Program-made: the position numbers and the translations under genes
The notes under the pieces: generated by a model
What the model was told of the DNA's origin: nothing
Database searches by the model: none
Seen by the model: only the letters and a program-made list of their open reading frames with translations
Part shown: positions 36,740 through 48,566 of the stretch, in pieces
How positions within the stretch are numbered: the stretch's first letter is position 1
Layout: every line of letters starts with the position of its first letter
NCBI RefSeq assembly: GCF_947507565.1
Contig: NC_089177.1
Coordinates: 3,284,648-3,348,647, forward strand
Length of the DNA stretch: 64,000 bases
Direction: 5' to 3'
Source of the DNA: Oscarella lobularis
Taxonomy: Eukaryota > Porifera > Homoscleromorpha > Homosclerophorida > Oscarellidae

Positions 36740-39700
36740 ATGACAGCGACAACAAAAAGAGCGTGGAAACTACGTAAGAACAATAAAACCGACCCCTACT
36801 TGCGAGAAAACGCCGATTTTTCTGCAGAAGACTTCGTCGCTCACAGCTCGAACGTAAATTGCCTCGCTATCGGGCAACAATCGGGACGCGTTCTAGCGAC
36901 GGGCGGAGACGATCGCAAAGTGAACATTTGGGCCGTCGGGAAGCCGAACAATATTTTGGTGAGACCGCGTAAAAGAAAGAGAAGCGTTTTCTTTCGCAAA
37001 CGCTCGCGATGGATCTAGAGCCTAACTGGACATACGAGTCCCGTCGAATGCGTTCGCTTCGATCCGTCGGAAGAAATCGTTATGGCGGGATCGCGATCGG
37101 GATCGTTGAAACTTTGGAACTTGAATGAACAGAAAAGTAAAGCGCGCTCTCTTGCAATGTATCTGTATAATGTAGCCGGTTTCGGCGTGTCGTGATTGGT
37201 CGTTCGCGTTTTCAGTCATCCGCACGTTGACGGGACACAAGTCCGAAGTCAAGTGCCTGGATGTTCATCCCTATGGAGATTTCGTGGCGTCCGGGTCTTT
37301 GGATACGAATATCAAAGTGTGGGACGTGCGACGAAAGGGATGCATATTCACCTACAGAGTATTCGCATCTCTAGGAACGTTATTGTAATAATAGTTATCT
37401 CTTTTTCCCTCAGGGACACACGGACAGTGTGAATTGCTTGAGAATTAGCCCTGATGGGCGTTGGGTTATGTCGTGTAGCAACGACTGCACAGTTCGGGTC
37501 AGAAATTCAATTTAATTAATCAAATTTGAACTATTTAAATTTTTTGTTGCAGTTGTGGGATATGACTGCCGGAAAAGTGCTCAATGTTTTCAAAGGTCAC
37601 GTGGGGCCTGTCAATTGGGTGGAATTTCATCCCAACGAATTCCTTATGACGTCTGGGAGTTCGGACAGGTAGAAAGGGAGAGCAAACAAAGAGATTTTTA
37701 CTTGAAAATTGTAATTAGAACGGTCAAATTTTGGGATTTGGAGAATTTCAATCTGGTTTCGTCTACGGAACCGGACGCTCGTTCTGTTGCGTGCGTCAAA
37801 TTTCATCCGGAAGGAACTCCGCTCTTTGGCGGCGGCGAAGATTCACTCAAAGTACCAGAATTCAAATAAAAGGAAAAGGACAAAACCCATGCCTTCGTTT
37901 TAGTTGTATTCGTGGGAGCCGTCCGTTTGTCTGGACGCCGTTCCCGTTGGTTGGATGAAAGTCTCAGATATGGCAATATCAAAAGAGCAACTGGTAGAAT
38001 AATAGAATCTATATATATATATATATCTAAATGCACTTCTCTTTTCTTTTCTCTTAGATTGGAGCGTCGTTTTATCAGACCAATGTAGCTGTATGGGTAG
38101 TCGATCTTACCGTATGATGAGAAGAATTTCCTCTCAGGTCTTTTCACTTTTGATTTTTCATAGAAATTGCGTCCGTTCAACGGCGAGAAAGTTCCGTCAC
38201 AAGCTCATCTCGCCGTAGACAAGGAAACGAAGCGATCTCTAAGGTAGAATAAATATAGATTTGGATATATAGATTATGAGATTTTGTAGTGGAAGTGGAC
38301 GACGATCTTTTGCTCAGGAGAAACCCACGTCTCCTCCACCGTCGCCCGAGTAGGCCAAAACGCGCGAGAATAAGATCATTGATTAGCTTAATTAAATCGT
38401 AAGGAAAGGGAGCCATGAAAACGCTGAGCCCCCGTATCAAGACCCAGCTGAAGGCGAAGAGATTTTCATGTCCAAAACGAGACTACGTAAGGGAGAAAAA
38501 ACAAAAACAAAGAATTTCGCCTCTAGTTTCGCTCGCCCAAGTAGAAAGAACGCCACCTAAAGTGTACGATCCCTTTCCTCCTCCTCCTGAAGACCCAATA
38601 GGTGGGTAGGAACGTATTGGGCTTTTGTACCGCGTGCATTCTACTTTATATCGTAGAAATTCAAGTGCTAAAGAAACCGTCAATTGTATGTGATTTTTGA
38701 TTTTGTGTGTGTGTGTGCATGTGGGATTTTTTTTGGTTCAGCAAAGACCGAAGACGACGTCAACGACGACTCGGACGTCGAAATCGCACCAATCGGAGGA
38801 GACAACTGGCGGTGAAGTGAAGAAATCGACACTCATTCCGGAAAATCGCGACAAACCGGCTGGATTAGACATCGAAGAATTTCTGCCCGTCCGTCGTCAT
38901 CAATAATCGATTAGTTGAAATTTTTGAAATATTTTTTTGTTAGAAACCTCGTCAACGTCAACAGCAGCAGCCGGATCAAAAGTCGTCTAGACTGACAGAT
39001 GAGAGTGCCTTGCGTAAAATGAAACAAGGTAAGTTGCAACGCATTCTAGTTTGGGTACATGTATTCCATTCAGACGATAGAACACTTGTACTAGCATTGC
39101 AAACTCGCAAACGCTTACTATAGGTCACGAGGCCATGATATCCGTTCTCGCGACTCGATACAATCATTTGCGCACCATTCGATCCTCGTGGTCTGCATCG
39201 GATGTTAGAGTAAGATCTTATTAGGATAGCTTAGAAATACAATAGTCTCTATGTGTGGCAACTCAGGAAGCCGTTTCTGTTGCCGTACGCATTGATGACG
39301 ATTCCGCTGTCGTTGATCTATTGGAAATTCTTTGTCTCAAAAAGTAGACTTTTTTACTGTACGAGGATCGAGTCTGAATAATTTGCTTCCTTTGGGGTCT
39401 AGCTCTTTCTGGAATCTCGAGGTGTGTTGTATTTTGTTACCGCGGTTATTGGTCCTGATACAGGCAAAATTTGACAAGTTTGTGTCGATTTTTTTTTCGT
39501 GTGGCATAATTTACCCGTTTGTTTTTTAGTTACGTTTTGATGGCGTGCAAAGTCGTCAAACTGATTTTGACGAATTTTTCCGAAGTAATTAAATCCAATG
39601 TTGGGGCTGACTCTGTTGGCTCTGTTGATATCAACAAGGAAGAAAGGTGAACAAGTCAATTAAAAAAAACTCGCATACCATAATGAATTTTTCCAAGGAT

Positions 39701-39836
39701 TCGCAAGTGTAGAACTTGCCACGCCCACTTGACGTCAATCCAAGAGGCGGTAAACGATCGACATTCGAGCGTAAAAGCGGGTAAACTTGGTAGTTTTCTG
39801 CGCGATTTGAAAGTCGCATTCACACTTCTAGACTAA
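36740..39836 (+). CDS. KATNB1: Katanin p80 WD40 regulatory subunit B1
   Basis: Targets the microtubule-severing katanin p60 ATPase to centrosomes and microtubules. The start [11 protein letters not shown] is followed by [14 protein letters not shown] and six WD repeats: [81 protein letters not shown], and [15 protein letters not shown] disordered linker follows, then the con80 domain that binds p60: [30 protein letters not shown], then [19 protein letters not shown]. It ends [14 protein letters not shown] ... [15 protein letters not shown] at a TAA. Compared with human, it carries a short acidic insert before the first WD repeat. It is tandem with GPAA1 (145 bp) and PSMD7 (104 bp). Confidence 0.94.
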
Positions 39837-39940
39837 TTTCATTAATTTATAGCTGTATAATAGAATCCCGCCACGTGTTCGTAGCGCGCGTGGCCCATCT
39901 CCGCAAGAAAGTCGTCGTTTTTCTCTCCCCAGAAACAGCC

Positions 39941-41189
<1,249 letters not shown>

Positions 41190-41275
41190 CAAATGTATTA
41201 ATCTCGAAAGTAGCGCGCGCGCATTGATGACGTAACGTAATGTAAAATTCTAGAAGTCTGAATGGTTTTTTTTTT

Positions 41276-41914
41276 CTATCGACAGCATTGTCCGCTCGGC
41301 TTTCGGCTCGTCGTCGTCGCCGCCGCTCCCGCCGTCAAATCGAGCCCATCGACGTCGTGTCCGGCCAACACTTTGCGCATATCCCGACGATTCTGCTTTG
41401 CCTTGATAGCGCGCGCGAGCCTCGAAAAGGCGTCGTCGACACCGTCGCCCGTTTTCGCGCTCACCTCCGCGTACTCGGCGTCGTACGTCGCCGCACACGC
41501 TTCGCCGGCGGCGCGCGTTATCTCGCGATCGGCGTAGAGATCCGTCTTATTGGCGACGAGCAATTTGCACGTGCTGGGAGACGCGTACTCGTCGACGTTC
41601 GAAATCCACGTCGAAACGCCCTTGAACGTCCGCGGCTGCGTTATATCGTAGACGAGCACGACGCCCATGGCGCCGCGATAATAGTTGGCCGTTAGGGTGT
41701 TGAATCGTTCTTGTCCAGCCGTGTCCCAGAGCTGGAGTCGAATGGCGAAACCGTCGAGATTGACGACTTTCGCTTTCCAGTCGATGCCGACTGTCGCCGT
41801 GTACGATGGCGCGAACGACTCGTCGACGAAGCGCATTAGAAGCGACGTTTTTCCCACGGACGAGTCGCCGATGAGGAGAATCTTGTAGAGGTATTCGGCT
41901 TTTTTGTCGGTCAT
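41276..41914 (-). CDS. Rab-family small GTPase, intronless
   Basis: A 212-residue Rab with P-loop GDSSVGKTS, effector threonine in ATVGIDWKAK, WDTAGQERF, NKTD and SAK motifs. The C-terminus ends QCCR, a double-cysteine site for geranylgeranylation, so it should act on vesicle membranes. RabF-type motifs (YYRGAMGVVLVYDIT) resemble the Rab1/8/35 group, but the subfamily is unclear. I chose the ATG at 41914 (MTDKKAEYLYKILL) because the Rab fold starts directly after it. An upstream in-frame ATG at 41968 would overlap the ZPR1 start codon on the other strand (shared CATG). No introns. Confidence 0.92.
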   Translation of the reverse strand: MTDKKAEYLYKILLIGDSSVGKTSLLMRFVDESFAPSYTATVGIDWKAKVVNLDGFAIRLQLWDTAGQERFNTLTANYYRGAMGVVLVYDITQPRTFKGVSTWISNVDEYASPSTCKLLVANKTDLYADREITRAAGEACAATYDAEYAEVSAKTGDGVDDAFSRLARAIKAKQNRRDMRKVLAGHDVDGLDLTAGAAATTTSRKPSGQCCR

Positions 41915-41966
41915 AATAGCTAGGGATTTCCGGCTGTTAGCGCGCGCGTTCGTTAGACGAGCGACC
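41915..41966. promoter_or_regulatory. 52-bp divergent promoter, Rab / ZPR1
   Basis: Only 52 bp separate the chosen start codons. It contains a TTTCCGG ETS-like site and a GCGCGCGC stretch. Confidence 0.45.
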
Positions 41967-43427
41967 ATGGCCTCCAAGGAAAGACTCTTCAAAGATGCCG
42001 GGAGCGGAGAGGAGGCATCTGAAATAGAAAGCCTATGCTTGAATTGTCACAAAAATGTAAGCAAAGTCGATTAAAATCGATGTTCAGTTCATGTTTTTTG
42101 GACCAGGGAACGACGCGTCTTCTTTTGACTCGAATACCCATGTTTCGCGAGATCGTTCTCATGTCATTTTCCTGTCCACATTGCGGATGGACGAACAACG
42201 AAGTGCAGTCGGCCGAAACGATTGGAGATCGAGGATGCAAAATCGTTTTGAAAGCGACGCGAAAAGAGGTTAGCGCGATTTCTCCTTTTAGGAAAATATG
42301 ACGTCACTATGGAAATTCTTTTAGGACCTGAGCCGGCAGGTTGTCAGAACGGAAACGGCTACTGTTACGATTCCTGAATTAGAACTTGAAATTCCGGCTA
42401 AAACTCAAAAAGGAGGTGGGTGTAGTCATTGAGAGAGAGGGAGAGGAGTTGAATCTAGTCGCGTTTCTCTCTCTGGAGATGTGACAACGGTTGAGAGTAT
42501 TCTGATGAAGGTTACAACGGATTTGGAAAAAGAGCAACCTCTTCGAAAAGTATATAAATTCATTAGAATTAATTATTAATTAATGATTTGAATTTCTGAG
42601 GCTATTGATATTGATGCTTATGAAAAAATTGAATCTTTTATTCAACGAGTCAAAGAATGTCAATCTGTTGAAAGAGAATTCACTCTGGTCTTAGTAACAT
42701 TGTGGCTACTTTCAATTAATTAAAGTATAAATTTCTTCTTCAGATAGTTGATGATCCATCCGGGAACAGCTTCGTTGAGAATCCATATCCCTTTAATATG
42801 TAGTTCTAATTGATTTTCTAAACGTGACGAAATTTCTTTGACTGCAACTTTGACGTCACACGCTAGCTCCTCAGCCCGATCCTCAACTCCAATTGATTTA
42901 TTATAATCGGACGAAAGACCAGGATGAATTTCTTGGTATTTTCCCAGCTGAGGTACCTAATCATTATAGGGAAAACGCCTCTACGTGTTGTCTCCTCAGG
43001 AAGAAGAGACGGAAGTTGCTGAAGGAAATACAATTAGCCGTGATGAGGCGTGTTTGTCTCTTTGAGCTTAATTTAATGTGTTAATTAAATAATTAATCAA
43101 GGTTTTGGTTCTTCCGGGAATTTGTCCGTCGTGCCAAAGTGCGGCTCAGAACAGAATGAAAACCGTTGGTAAGAAAGAGAAAAGAGCCATTTATTTCACT
43201 AGCGATTTTTTTATAGACATTCCTCACTTCAAGGAAGTCATTATCATGGCACTGACTTGCGACAATTGTGGCTATAAATCAAATGAGGTCAAATCTGGAG
43301 GTAAAACATAAAAATTGGCGTTAGAAAAATTCTAACGTTTCATGTTGAGGTGGGGTAGCAGAAAAGGGTTCCAGACTCGAACTGACCCTCACTATCATTG
43401 AAGATCTAAGTAGAGATGTACTAAAGG

Positions 43428-43458
<31 letters not shown>

Positions 43459-44028
43459 AATATTCAGCTTTGAGCACATTGATTTTTAGAGCGAAACCGC
43501 TTCTGTTGTAATACCGGCTATGGATTTGGAAATTCAGTCCAGATCCGTAGGAGGTAGATTTACTACTATAGAAGGATTGGTTGTCGAAATTAGAGATGAG
43601 GCGAGTTTGGTGGCTGAGATAGGAAAACGTGGAAATGGAATTTCAGTTCTTTTAGTTGAAGAATTTGCATCCGTTTGGGTTCGGGGACAGCGCTGTAGGC
43701 TCCATTCACGAAAAACTGCAAAGCGCTGCTAATCAATTGGATAGAGTATGCATATTGTTTCTATTTTTTCTTTTGGTTTTTGAATTTGATTTTTTCAGAT
43801 AGCTACGGGCGAATGGATGGTTAAAATTGTGATTGATGATCCAGCAGGAAATAGCTACATTCAGGTAACATTAGCTATAAGAATCAATATTTTAAAAAAA
43901 ATAATTTTTAGAATTATTATGCTCCCGATCCGGATCCGAATTTGAATGTCTTGGCTTATGAAAGAACCAAAGAACAAAACGAAGAGCTAGGAATTACCGA
44001 CATGATGACAGAAGACAGTCCAGAATGA
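41967..44028 (+). CDS. ZPR1: Zinc finger protein ZPR1
   Basis: A conserved eukaryotic protein that binds eEF1A (as a folding chaperone) and SMN complexes. It has two copies of a zinc finger plus alpha-beta unit. The first finger is SLCLNCHKN ... [16 protein letters not shown], then [12 protein letters not shown]. The second is [13 protein letters not shown] ... [17 protein letters not shown], then [11 protein letters not shown]. Both fingers have the Cx2C...Cx2C ligands. The C-terminus [20 protein letters not shown] matches the family end. About nine introns, including AT-rich ones near 42,560 and 43,440. Divergent from Rab and 81 bp upstream of RPL14. Confidence 0.95.
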
Positions 44029-44051
44029 ATTATTAATACACGCAGACTGCG

Positions 44052-44101
44052 TATAAATGCGCATTCCGACGCGCACCACGTGGCTCGCATCTCTTCTTCT
44101 C
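44052..44101 (+). promoter_or_regulatory. RPL14: RPL14 promoter: TATA box, E-box and TOP-like pyrimidine tract
   Basis: TATAAAT lies at 44052-44058, CACGTG at 44077-44082, and a pyrimidine run CTCTTCTTCTC at 44091-44101. The run is about 35 bp after the TATA box and just before the ATG. That layout fits a terminal oligopyrimidine (TOP) start, as in other animal ribosomal protein genes. Confidence 0.6.
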
Positions 44102-44109
44102 AAGGCGAA

Positions 44110-44762
44110 ATGGTGCGTTCTCGCTATTTCTCGTCTCTTTGACCGCGTTGCTTATTTGCAACTTTTTCCAGGTCTTCAAACGTTTTGTAGAAATCGGTCG
44201 GGTGGCTTTTATTACGTGCGGTCCCGATACGGGAAAACTGTGCGTTATCGTCGATCTCGTAGACCAGAAGCGGGTAAGAAACGCGTCGCTTATTCGAAAA
44301 ACTCATTTCGACGCACGATACGCCGCTTCCGCGTCCAACGCGTCGCGTTTCTGGACCGGGGCCCCTCTTGAGGAAACTCTAATTTCTTTAGGCTCTCGTT
44401 GACGGCCCGTGTTCGGGAGTAATACGACAGGCGTTGAACATCAAAAGCCTAGCGCTGACGGACATAATGATCAAGGTGGCTCCCTCTCAAGGCACGAGCG
44501 GCATACGAAGAATCTGGAAGGCGAACGAAGTCAGCGAACAATGGGAAAAAACGAGCTGGGCAAAGCGATTGGCCATGAAGGCGAAGCGCGTCAAAGCGAC
44601 CGATTTCGAGCGTTTCAAAATCAAAGTGGCAAAACAACAGGTGAGAGAGGGGAAAAAATCTGATTATCGATTATTGATTATTGATTCGTCGTGAAGAAAT
44701 CGAGAGTGATTCGATCGAAGGTGAAGAAGCTGAAGAAGGAAGCGGGAGCAGAGGGACAGTAG
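44110..44762 (+). CDS. RPL14: 60S ribosomal protein L14
   Basis: A large-subunit ribosomal protein. The first coding exon is the ATG alone: a GT donor follows at 44113 and the acceptor TTTTTCCAG ends at 44171. The mature N-terminus is then [15 protein letters not shown], as in the family. The KOW-like start continues [15 protein letters not shown], then [55 protein letters not shown] and a basic C-terminus [16 protein letters not shown]. Roughly 140 residues; it lacks the long alanine-rich tail of mammals. Its stop is 37 bp from that of the convergent METTL9 gene. Confidence 0.94.
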
Positions 44763-44799
44763 TGAAATAGTGTGTTCCAATTTCAAATAAAACATCCTG

Positions 44800-45842
44800 T
44801 CAAATTGGTCTTAGAAGAAGAACGGCGTCGCTTAGTATGTAGTAGGGTCGAAAGATGTCTCCTTCCGAAAAATAGGGTAGTCGCGTCCAGGCTATGACGT
44901 CAAAACCTGCGGGTTTCAATATTTCATCGGCGAGCGTTTCTAGGCTCTTTTCGAATTTTCGTTCGTTGATTTCGATTTTTTCCGTCGGTTTGACTTGCCT
45001 GGGTCCTTTCATGAGAAATGAAGCGAAGGGAAGAACGACGGCCATTAGGAGAATGCCATTGTCCTTTTCTAAACCCGCGTGCATCTGTTGTAGCAAAGAG
45101 AGTGGCTTGTCGCAACGATCTAGAACATTTAGAAAGCTTATGACGTCGAATGGACGTTCCTTTTCCCATTCAAAGACTCCAAGGAGTCTAAAAGAGAAAA
45201 AGAATTGAAACTGAACTTTTTTAGTGAAGGTGAGCCCACTTGAATCCTTGCTCTTTCAGTCTCCACTGCATTAGTAGAGACGCTTCGGTTGCGTATATGC
45301 CAGGCCCGAAGACCTGTTCTAATTGCTTTGTTGCGTTTCCGTCTCCTGCGCCTATGTCTAGTACTTTGATAGGCGTCTTCCTTTGATTCTTGTATTTGTC
45401 GAGCTGGAGAAGTTTCCTTAGGTGGTCCGCTGATAGAACGAACGTTTTGCCTCGATTTAGTAAGCTATAACACTTATTAATTAAACAAGTGCCTCTTCAT
45501 ATAATTATTTAAATTATTGCTAACCCATTCATGTCGGGCAAAGACATGAATAATCCGAGTATTAGCATGAGGATTCTGTAGAGAAATTGCAGGCAGAAAC
45601 GATTCGATTTCTTCTCAGAAGAGTCCAGATATTTTTGACTTGCGTCGTCGCAGTGACATTGAACGAACGTGTCCCTCAGACTTTGACTCAACTCGTCCAG
45701 TTCGCAGTGGTACCACTGTAAAAATTCAAGTAGACAAATAGAAAAAGGCCTTAGGGGTTTGATTTGCCTTTTGCAGATCTTCTTTCGGACGGTTTTCGTC
45801 TTCCAGAAGCCTCGTTAGCAGTAATCTGGTGCTGGGTCTCAT
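44800..45842 (-). CDS. METTL9: METTL9 (DREV) protein histidine methyltransferase
   Basis: A class I SAM-dependent enzyme. The human protein places 1-methylhistidine in His-x-His motifs and resides in the endomembrane system. On the minus strand it starts MRPSTRLLLTRLLEDE, then WYHCELDELSQSLRDTFVQC and a hydrophobic stretch (LYRILMLILGLFMSLPDMNG). It continues with SAM motif I VLDIGAGDG, YATEASLLMQW, DVISFLNVLDRCDKPLSLLQ, LLMAVVLPF and TRLPYFSEGDIFRPYYILSDAVLLLRPI. All align in order with human METTL9. The first intron (45716-45767) is GC-AG. Divergent from TMEM64 (197 bp), convergent with RPL14. Confidence 0.92.
45716..45767 (-). other. METTL9: GC-AG intron (METTL9 intron 1)
   Basis: On the minus strand the donor is CAAAAG|GCAAAT and the acceptor TTTTTACAG, 52 bp, phase 0. 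It joins KEDLQK to WYHCELDEL. The WY pair is conserved at this place in the family. Confidence 0.82.
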
Positions 45843-46039
45843 CGTCGCCTAACGTACGCTAGAAACGAACAATAAGGTGAAGATGAGAAGATGTGAGGCG
45901 AGGATCGGCCGAGCATACATAATGCAATTTAATTCAATTTTTTAAAAATTAGAAACGACCTCCTTGAAAGAGGCCTCGCGTATTTAGCGCACGCTAAATA
46001 AAAAATCCAACCTCAATTTCTCACGATGAAGTCATCACG
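45843..46039. promoter_or_regulatory. Divergent promoter METTL9 / TMEM64 with a perfect inverted repeat
   Basis: The spacer is 197 bp. At 45981-46000 lies TATTTAGCG, two bases, then CGCTAAATA: 9-bp arms in exact inversion. Such a dyad could bind a dimeric factor for both genes. Confidence 0.5.
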
Positions 46040-47592
46040 ATGATGTCCGCTGATTCGGCTGCGGCAACATCGTCGGCCCGATGCGTCGACTGTATTCCGA
46101 CCGACGTTCACAAATGCCTAGGCGAACCGACCGAATTCGACGAAGTTCTTCGTCTGGGCGGCCCTCGTGACGACGATCGTTCGGGAGGGCCCCTTCCGGA
46201 CTCATCGCGCGCCTCGTCACCATCGTCCACCACCTCGTCGTCGTCGTCGTCGTCGTCGTGCTTCCAAGTGTCCGGCTCAGCCGTTCTCTATCTCCTCGCC
46301 GGATGCATCGTCTTATTCATATTCAAAGGCTACCTTCGCGTCGTTCTTGTCTGGCTCGAAAGTCTCCCCATTTGGCAAGGGGGTCTCGTCTTTCTTCTTC
46401 TCTTCACAATCGTCTCCTTTCCAATGGCATTCGGCTATATCGTCTTCAACGTCGCCGCCGGCTATTTGTACGGACTCGCGCTCGGCTTCCTGATCGTTTC
46501 CGGGTCGGTGGCGTGCGGCTCGACGCTCGCCTTTCTCGTCTGTCGCCACTGGCTCAAGGACTATGTCGAGTCGAAGTTGCAGTCGGCTCACCTCAAAGCC
46601 GTCATGCGCGTCGTCGAGGGACGCAACGGTTGGAAAGTCGTCGCTCTGACGCGTCTCACGCCAATTCCGTTTGGACTCCAAAACGGATTGTTCGCTGTAA
46701 GATAAATAAGATAAATAATTAATTACCCGTTATATCGCACATGGCCTGTAAAAGTGCTGACTGTTTTATATAAGTGCATGCTCTTGTTCCTGACTTTGCA
46801 ACAGACGCATAGGGTAGTAGCACGTTTTAATGGCAATAATGGGCGTGACCCCCACGGCACAGCCAGCTGCTGATAGGTAGATTTTAGCCATTTTAGGAGT
46901 CCAAACTAGCCTATACTCAAAGTAGCCGCGAATGAAGCTTTTTCTGCGTCTGTAATGCGGTGTTTTATAAACTGTGCATACTTGCGTCCACATCTACTTA
47001 GAAGCGCATGTGCTTATAAAAAAAGTACTGTAACGACACCCACTTTTACCTAATAGATTAATGTATTTATCGCTTATAAAAAAAGTACAGTAACTAATCA
47101 GTTACGCCTACGTTTACCTAACAAATCAATATTTATTTCTAGATTACGAATATGACCCTGACGCGCTTTCTTACCGCGTCTGTGGTCGGCCTGCTTCCGA
47201 CGCAGGTTCTCAACGCGTACATGGGCACGAGCGTTCGATCCATGGAAGACGTGATGGCCGATAAGGTGAACGGCTACCTGATGTTTCTTCTCCAGGTAAC
47301 AATCAGCGTTCTTCTCATGATCTACGTCATTCGACGCGCGAGACGCGAATTGAATCGCGCGTGTCAACAGCAGGACGTCGAGACGGGAAATCGAATTCTT
47401 ACTGTAGAACCGAGTCTATTGCGCGTCACTTCGCATCATAGTCTGGTGAATTTGAATGGGAAGAGTAGTGGTAAGTTCGATCCCTATGGGATATTAAAGG
47501 CAAAGCAGACAAAGCATCATCGTTCCATATCTGCTTCCGCTGTCTTGGCCCGGATGGATGTCGTTGATGATGATGATGATGATGTGCACTAA
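46040..47592 (+). CDS. TMEM64: TMEM64-like VTT-domain membrane protein
   Basis: A DedA/VTT-fold membrane protein; human TMEM64 acts in the ER membrane on calcium and Wnt signalling. The start MMSADSAAA leads to a disordered acidic and serine-rich N-terminus, then several hydrophobic segments (YLLAGCIVLFIFKGY, GLVFLLLFTIVSFPMAFGY, GFLIVSGSVACGSTLAFLVC). The VTT core is RLTPIPFGLQNGLFA, spliced to ITNMTLTRFLTASVVGLLPTQVLNAYMGTSVRSMEDV. A last membrane helix follows (LLQVTISVLLMIYVI). It ends in a histidine and aspartate-rich tail. Only two exons (46040-46695, 47143-47592); the 447-bp intron is unusually long for this window. Confidence 0.92.
46766..46993 (-). CDS. Possible nested small ORF inside the TMEM64 intron
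   Basis: A 75-codon minus-strand frame with an ATG, containing one hydrophobic segment (IYLSAAGCAVGVTPIIAIKT) and a shorter internal start MAKIYLSAAG (41 residues). The size and single helix resemble small mitochondrial or membrane proteins, but I recognise no family. It may be chance coding. Confidence 0.2.
   Translation of the reverse strand: MWTQVCTVYKTPHYRRRKSFIRGYFEYRLVWTPKMAKIYLSAAGCAVGVTPIIAIKTCYYPMRLLQSQEQEHALI
47011..47142 (+). repeat. Duplicated 3' part of the TMEM64 intron
   Basis: GCTTATAAAAAAAGTAC occurs twice, 58 bp apart. Each copy is followed by a related TTTACCTAA...AATATTTAT-type stretch, the second ending in the real acceptor TTTCTAG. This looks like an imperfect tandem duplication of the acceptor region. 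Confidence 0.55.
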
Positions 47593-47866
47593 GAGGTTGT
47601 CTTTTTTCTTGGTGTCCTATTTTCGACTAAAAGTTTCTCTCAAGTTTATTTCTACGTGAGAAAATAAAAAACATCCCCGGACATGCACTCCACTTGGTCA
47701 CAGTCACAGTCAAAACATTCAACCCCTTTTTTAAATTAAAATTTGCCAGAATGGCTTCTAATCCAAAGTTGATATCTACTTGAAAGTCATTCCTCGTGAC
47801 AAAAGAAAAGATAAAGAGAGATGATTTTTTTCTTGCACAGTGAGGAGAGAGAGAGAGATGAACAAT

Positions 47867-48527
47867 CTATTGAACAGATTGATTTGGTCTTTGTCTTTTT
47901 ACGATGAGTCTTCCTGACTGAAAACGAAACGGATAATATGAAGGTTCGATTAAATAATTAATTAGCTCACATCGTCACATGACATGTTGTACTCTTTGAG
48001 TACACTCCTACATCTCCTAGCCACGCTAGAAAAATAATAAGATAATATTAAGATAAAGAGACCCGTATTGGAATATCAATTTTTTTGGTTCCTACATTTG
48101 AGGGGCTAGCGCTTTTTGATAGAGACTCGTTGCCAGCAAAAAGGCAAGAGCTCCAACGCCCATGGAAAATCCCTTATGGTATACTAGCGATTCGACTAAG
48201 GAGAGCTAAGGGAGACGAGCAATAGAACAATAATTCTCTTTTTCCGGTCTTAGCGCCTTGCATTGCTTTCCGAGTCCGTGAGCCATCCTAGACCGGTTAC
48301 GAACGTCCAAACGCACAGTACGACCATAAAAACTGAAGTAAGCGTCAGTGGAAACGAGCGGAAGTGCGGAGAGAACGAGAACCTTTCCATTTGAATGCAT
48401 CCGGTTGCAGCGAGCTTATGCACTCCATCAGTCGCTGTTCAAACACTCGTAGATCTGCTAAACGTCGGTCAGATGGAAAGTGGAGCCGTGTATTCCTACC
48501 TTCTGCTTGGTCTATGACTAAGGACAT
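47867..48527 (-). CDS. CNEP1R1: CTDNEP1 regulatory subunit 1 (NEP1-R1, TMEM188)
   Basis: Activates the CTDNEP1 phosphatase, which dephosphorylates lipin at the ER and nuclear envelope. Five exons on the minus strand. MSLVIDQAEADLRVFEQRLMECISSLQPDAFKW matches the human N-terminus. Two membrane helices follow (VFMVVLCVWTFVTGLGWL, then MGVGALAFLLATSLYQKALAP). The C-terminus [27 protein letters not shown] matches the strictly conserved family end. About 125 residues, the normal length. The third intron (48206-48261) needs a GC donor. Its start codon is only 39 bp from that of ATP5F1E on the other strand. Confidence 0.92.
48206..48261 (-). other. CNEP1R1: GC-AG intron in CNEP1R1
   Basis: On the minus strand the donor is AGCAAT|GCAAGG and the acceptor CCCTTAG, 56 bp, phase 0. 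It joins WLTDSESN to LSLVESLVYHKGF. No GT donor gives an open frame. The base before the donor is T, a weak context, so the exact border is slightly less sure than in the other cases. Confidence 0.65.
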
Positions 48528-48566
48528 TTTGGTAGTCGATAGCCCGGATATCACGTTTAACCGATT
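48528..48566. promoter_or_regulatory. 39-bp divergent spacer, CNEP1R1 / ATP5F1E
   Basis: Only 39 bp separate the two start codons. No TATA box or known element is visible. Any 5' leader of one gene must enter the coding exon of the other unless leaders are very short. Confidence 0.5.

Noticed and set aside
44057-44371. 104-codon plus-strand ORF across RPL14 exons 1-2
   Set aside because: It reads through the first intron in another frame. The conserved RPL14 sequence uses the spliced frame.
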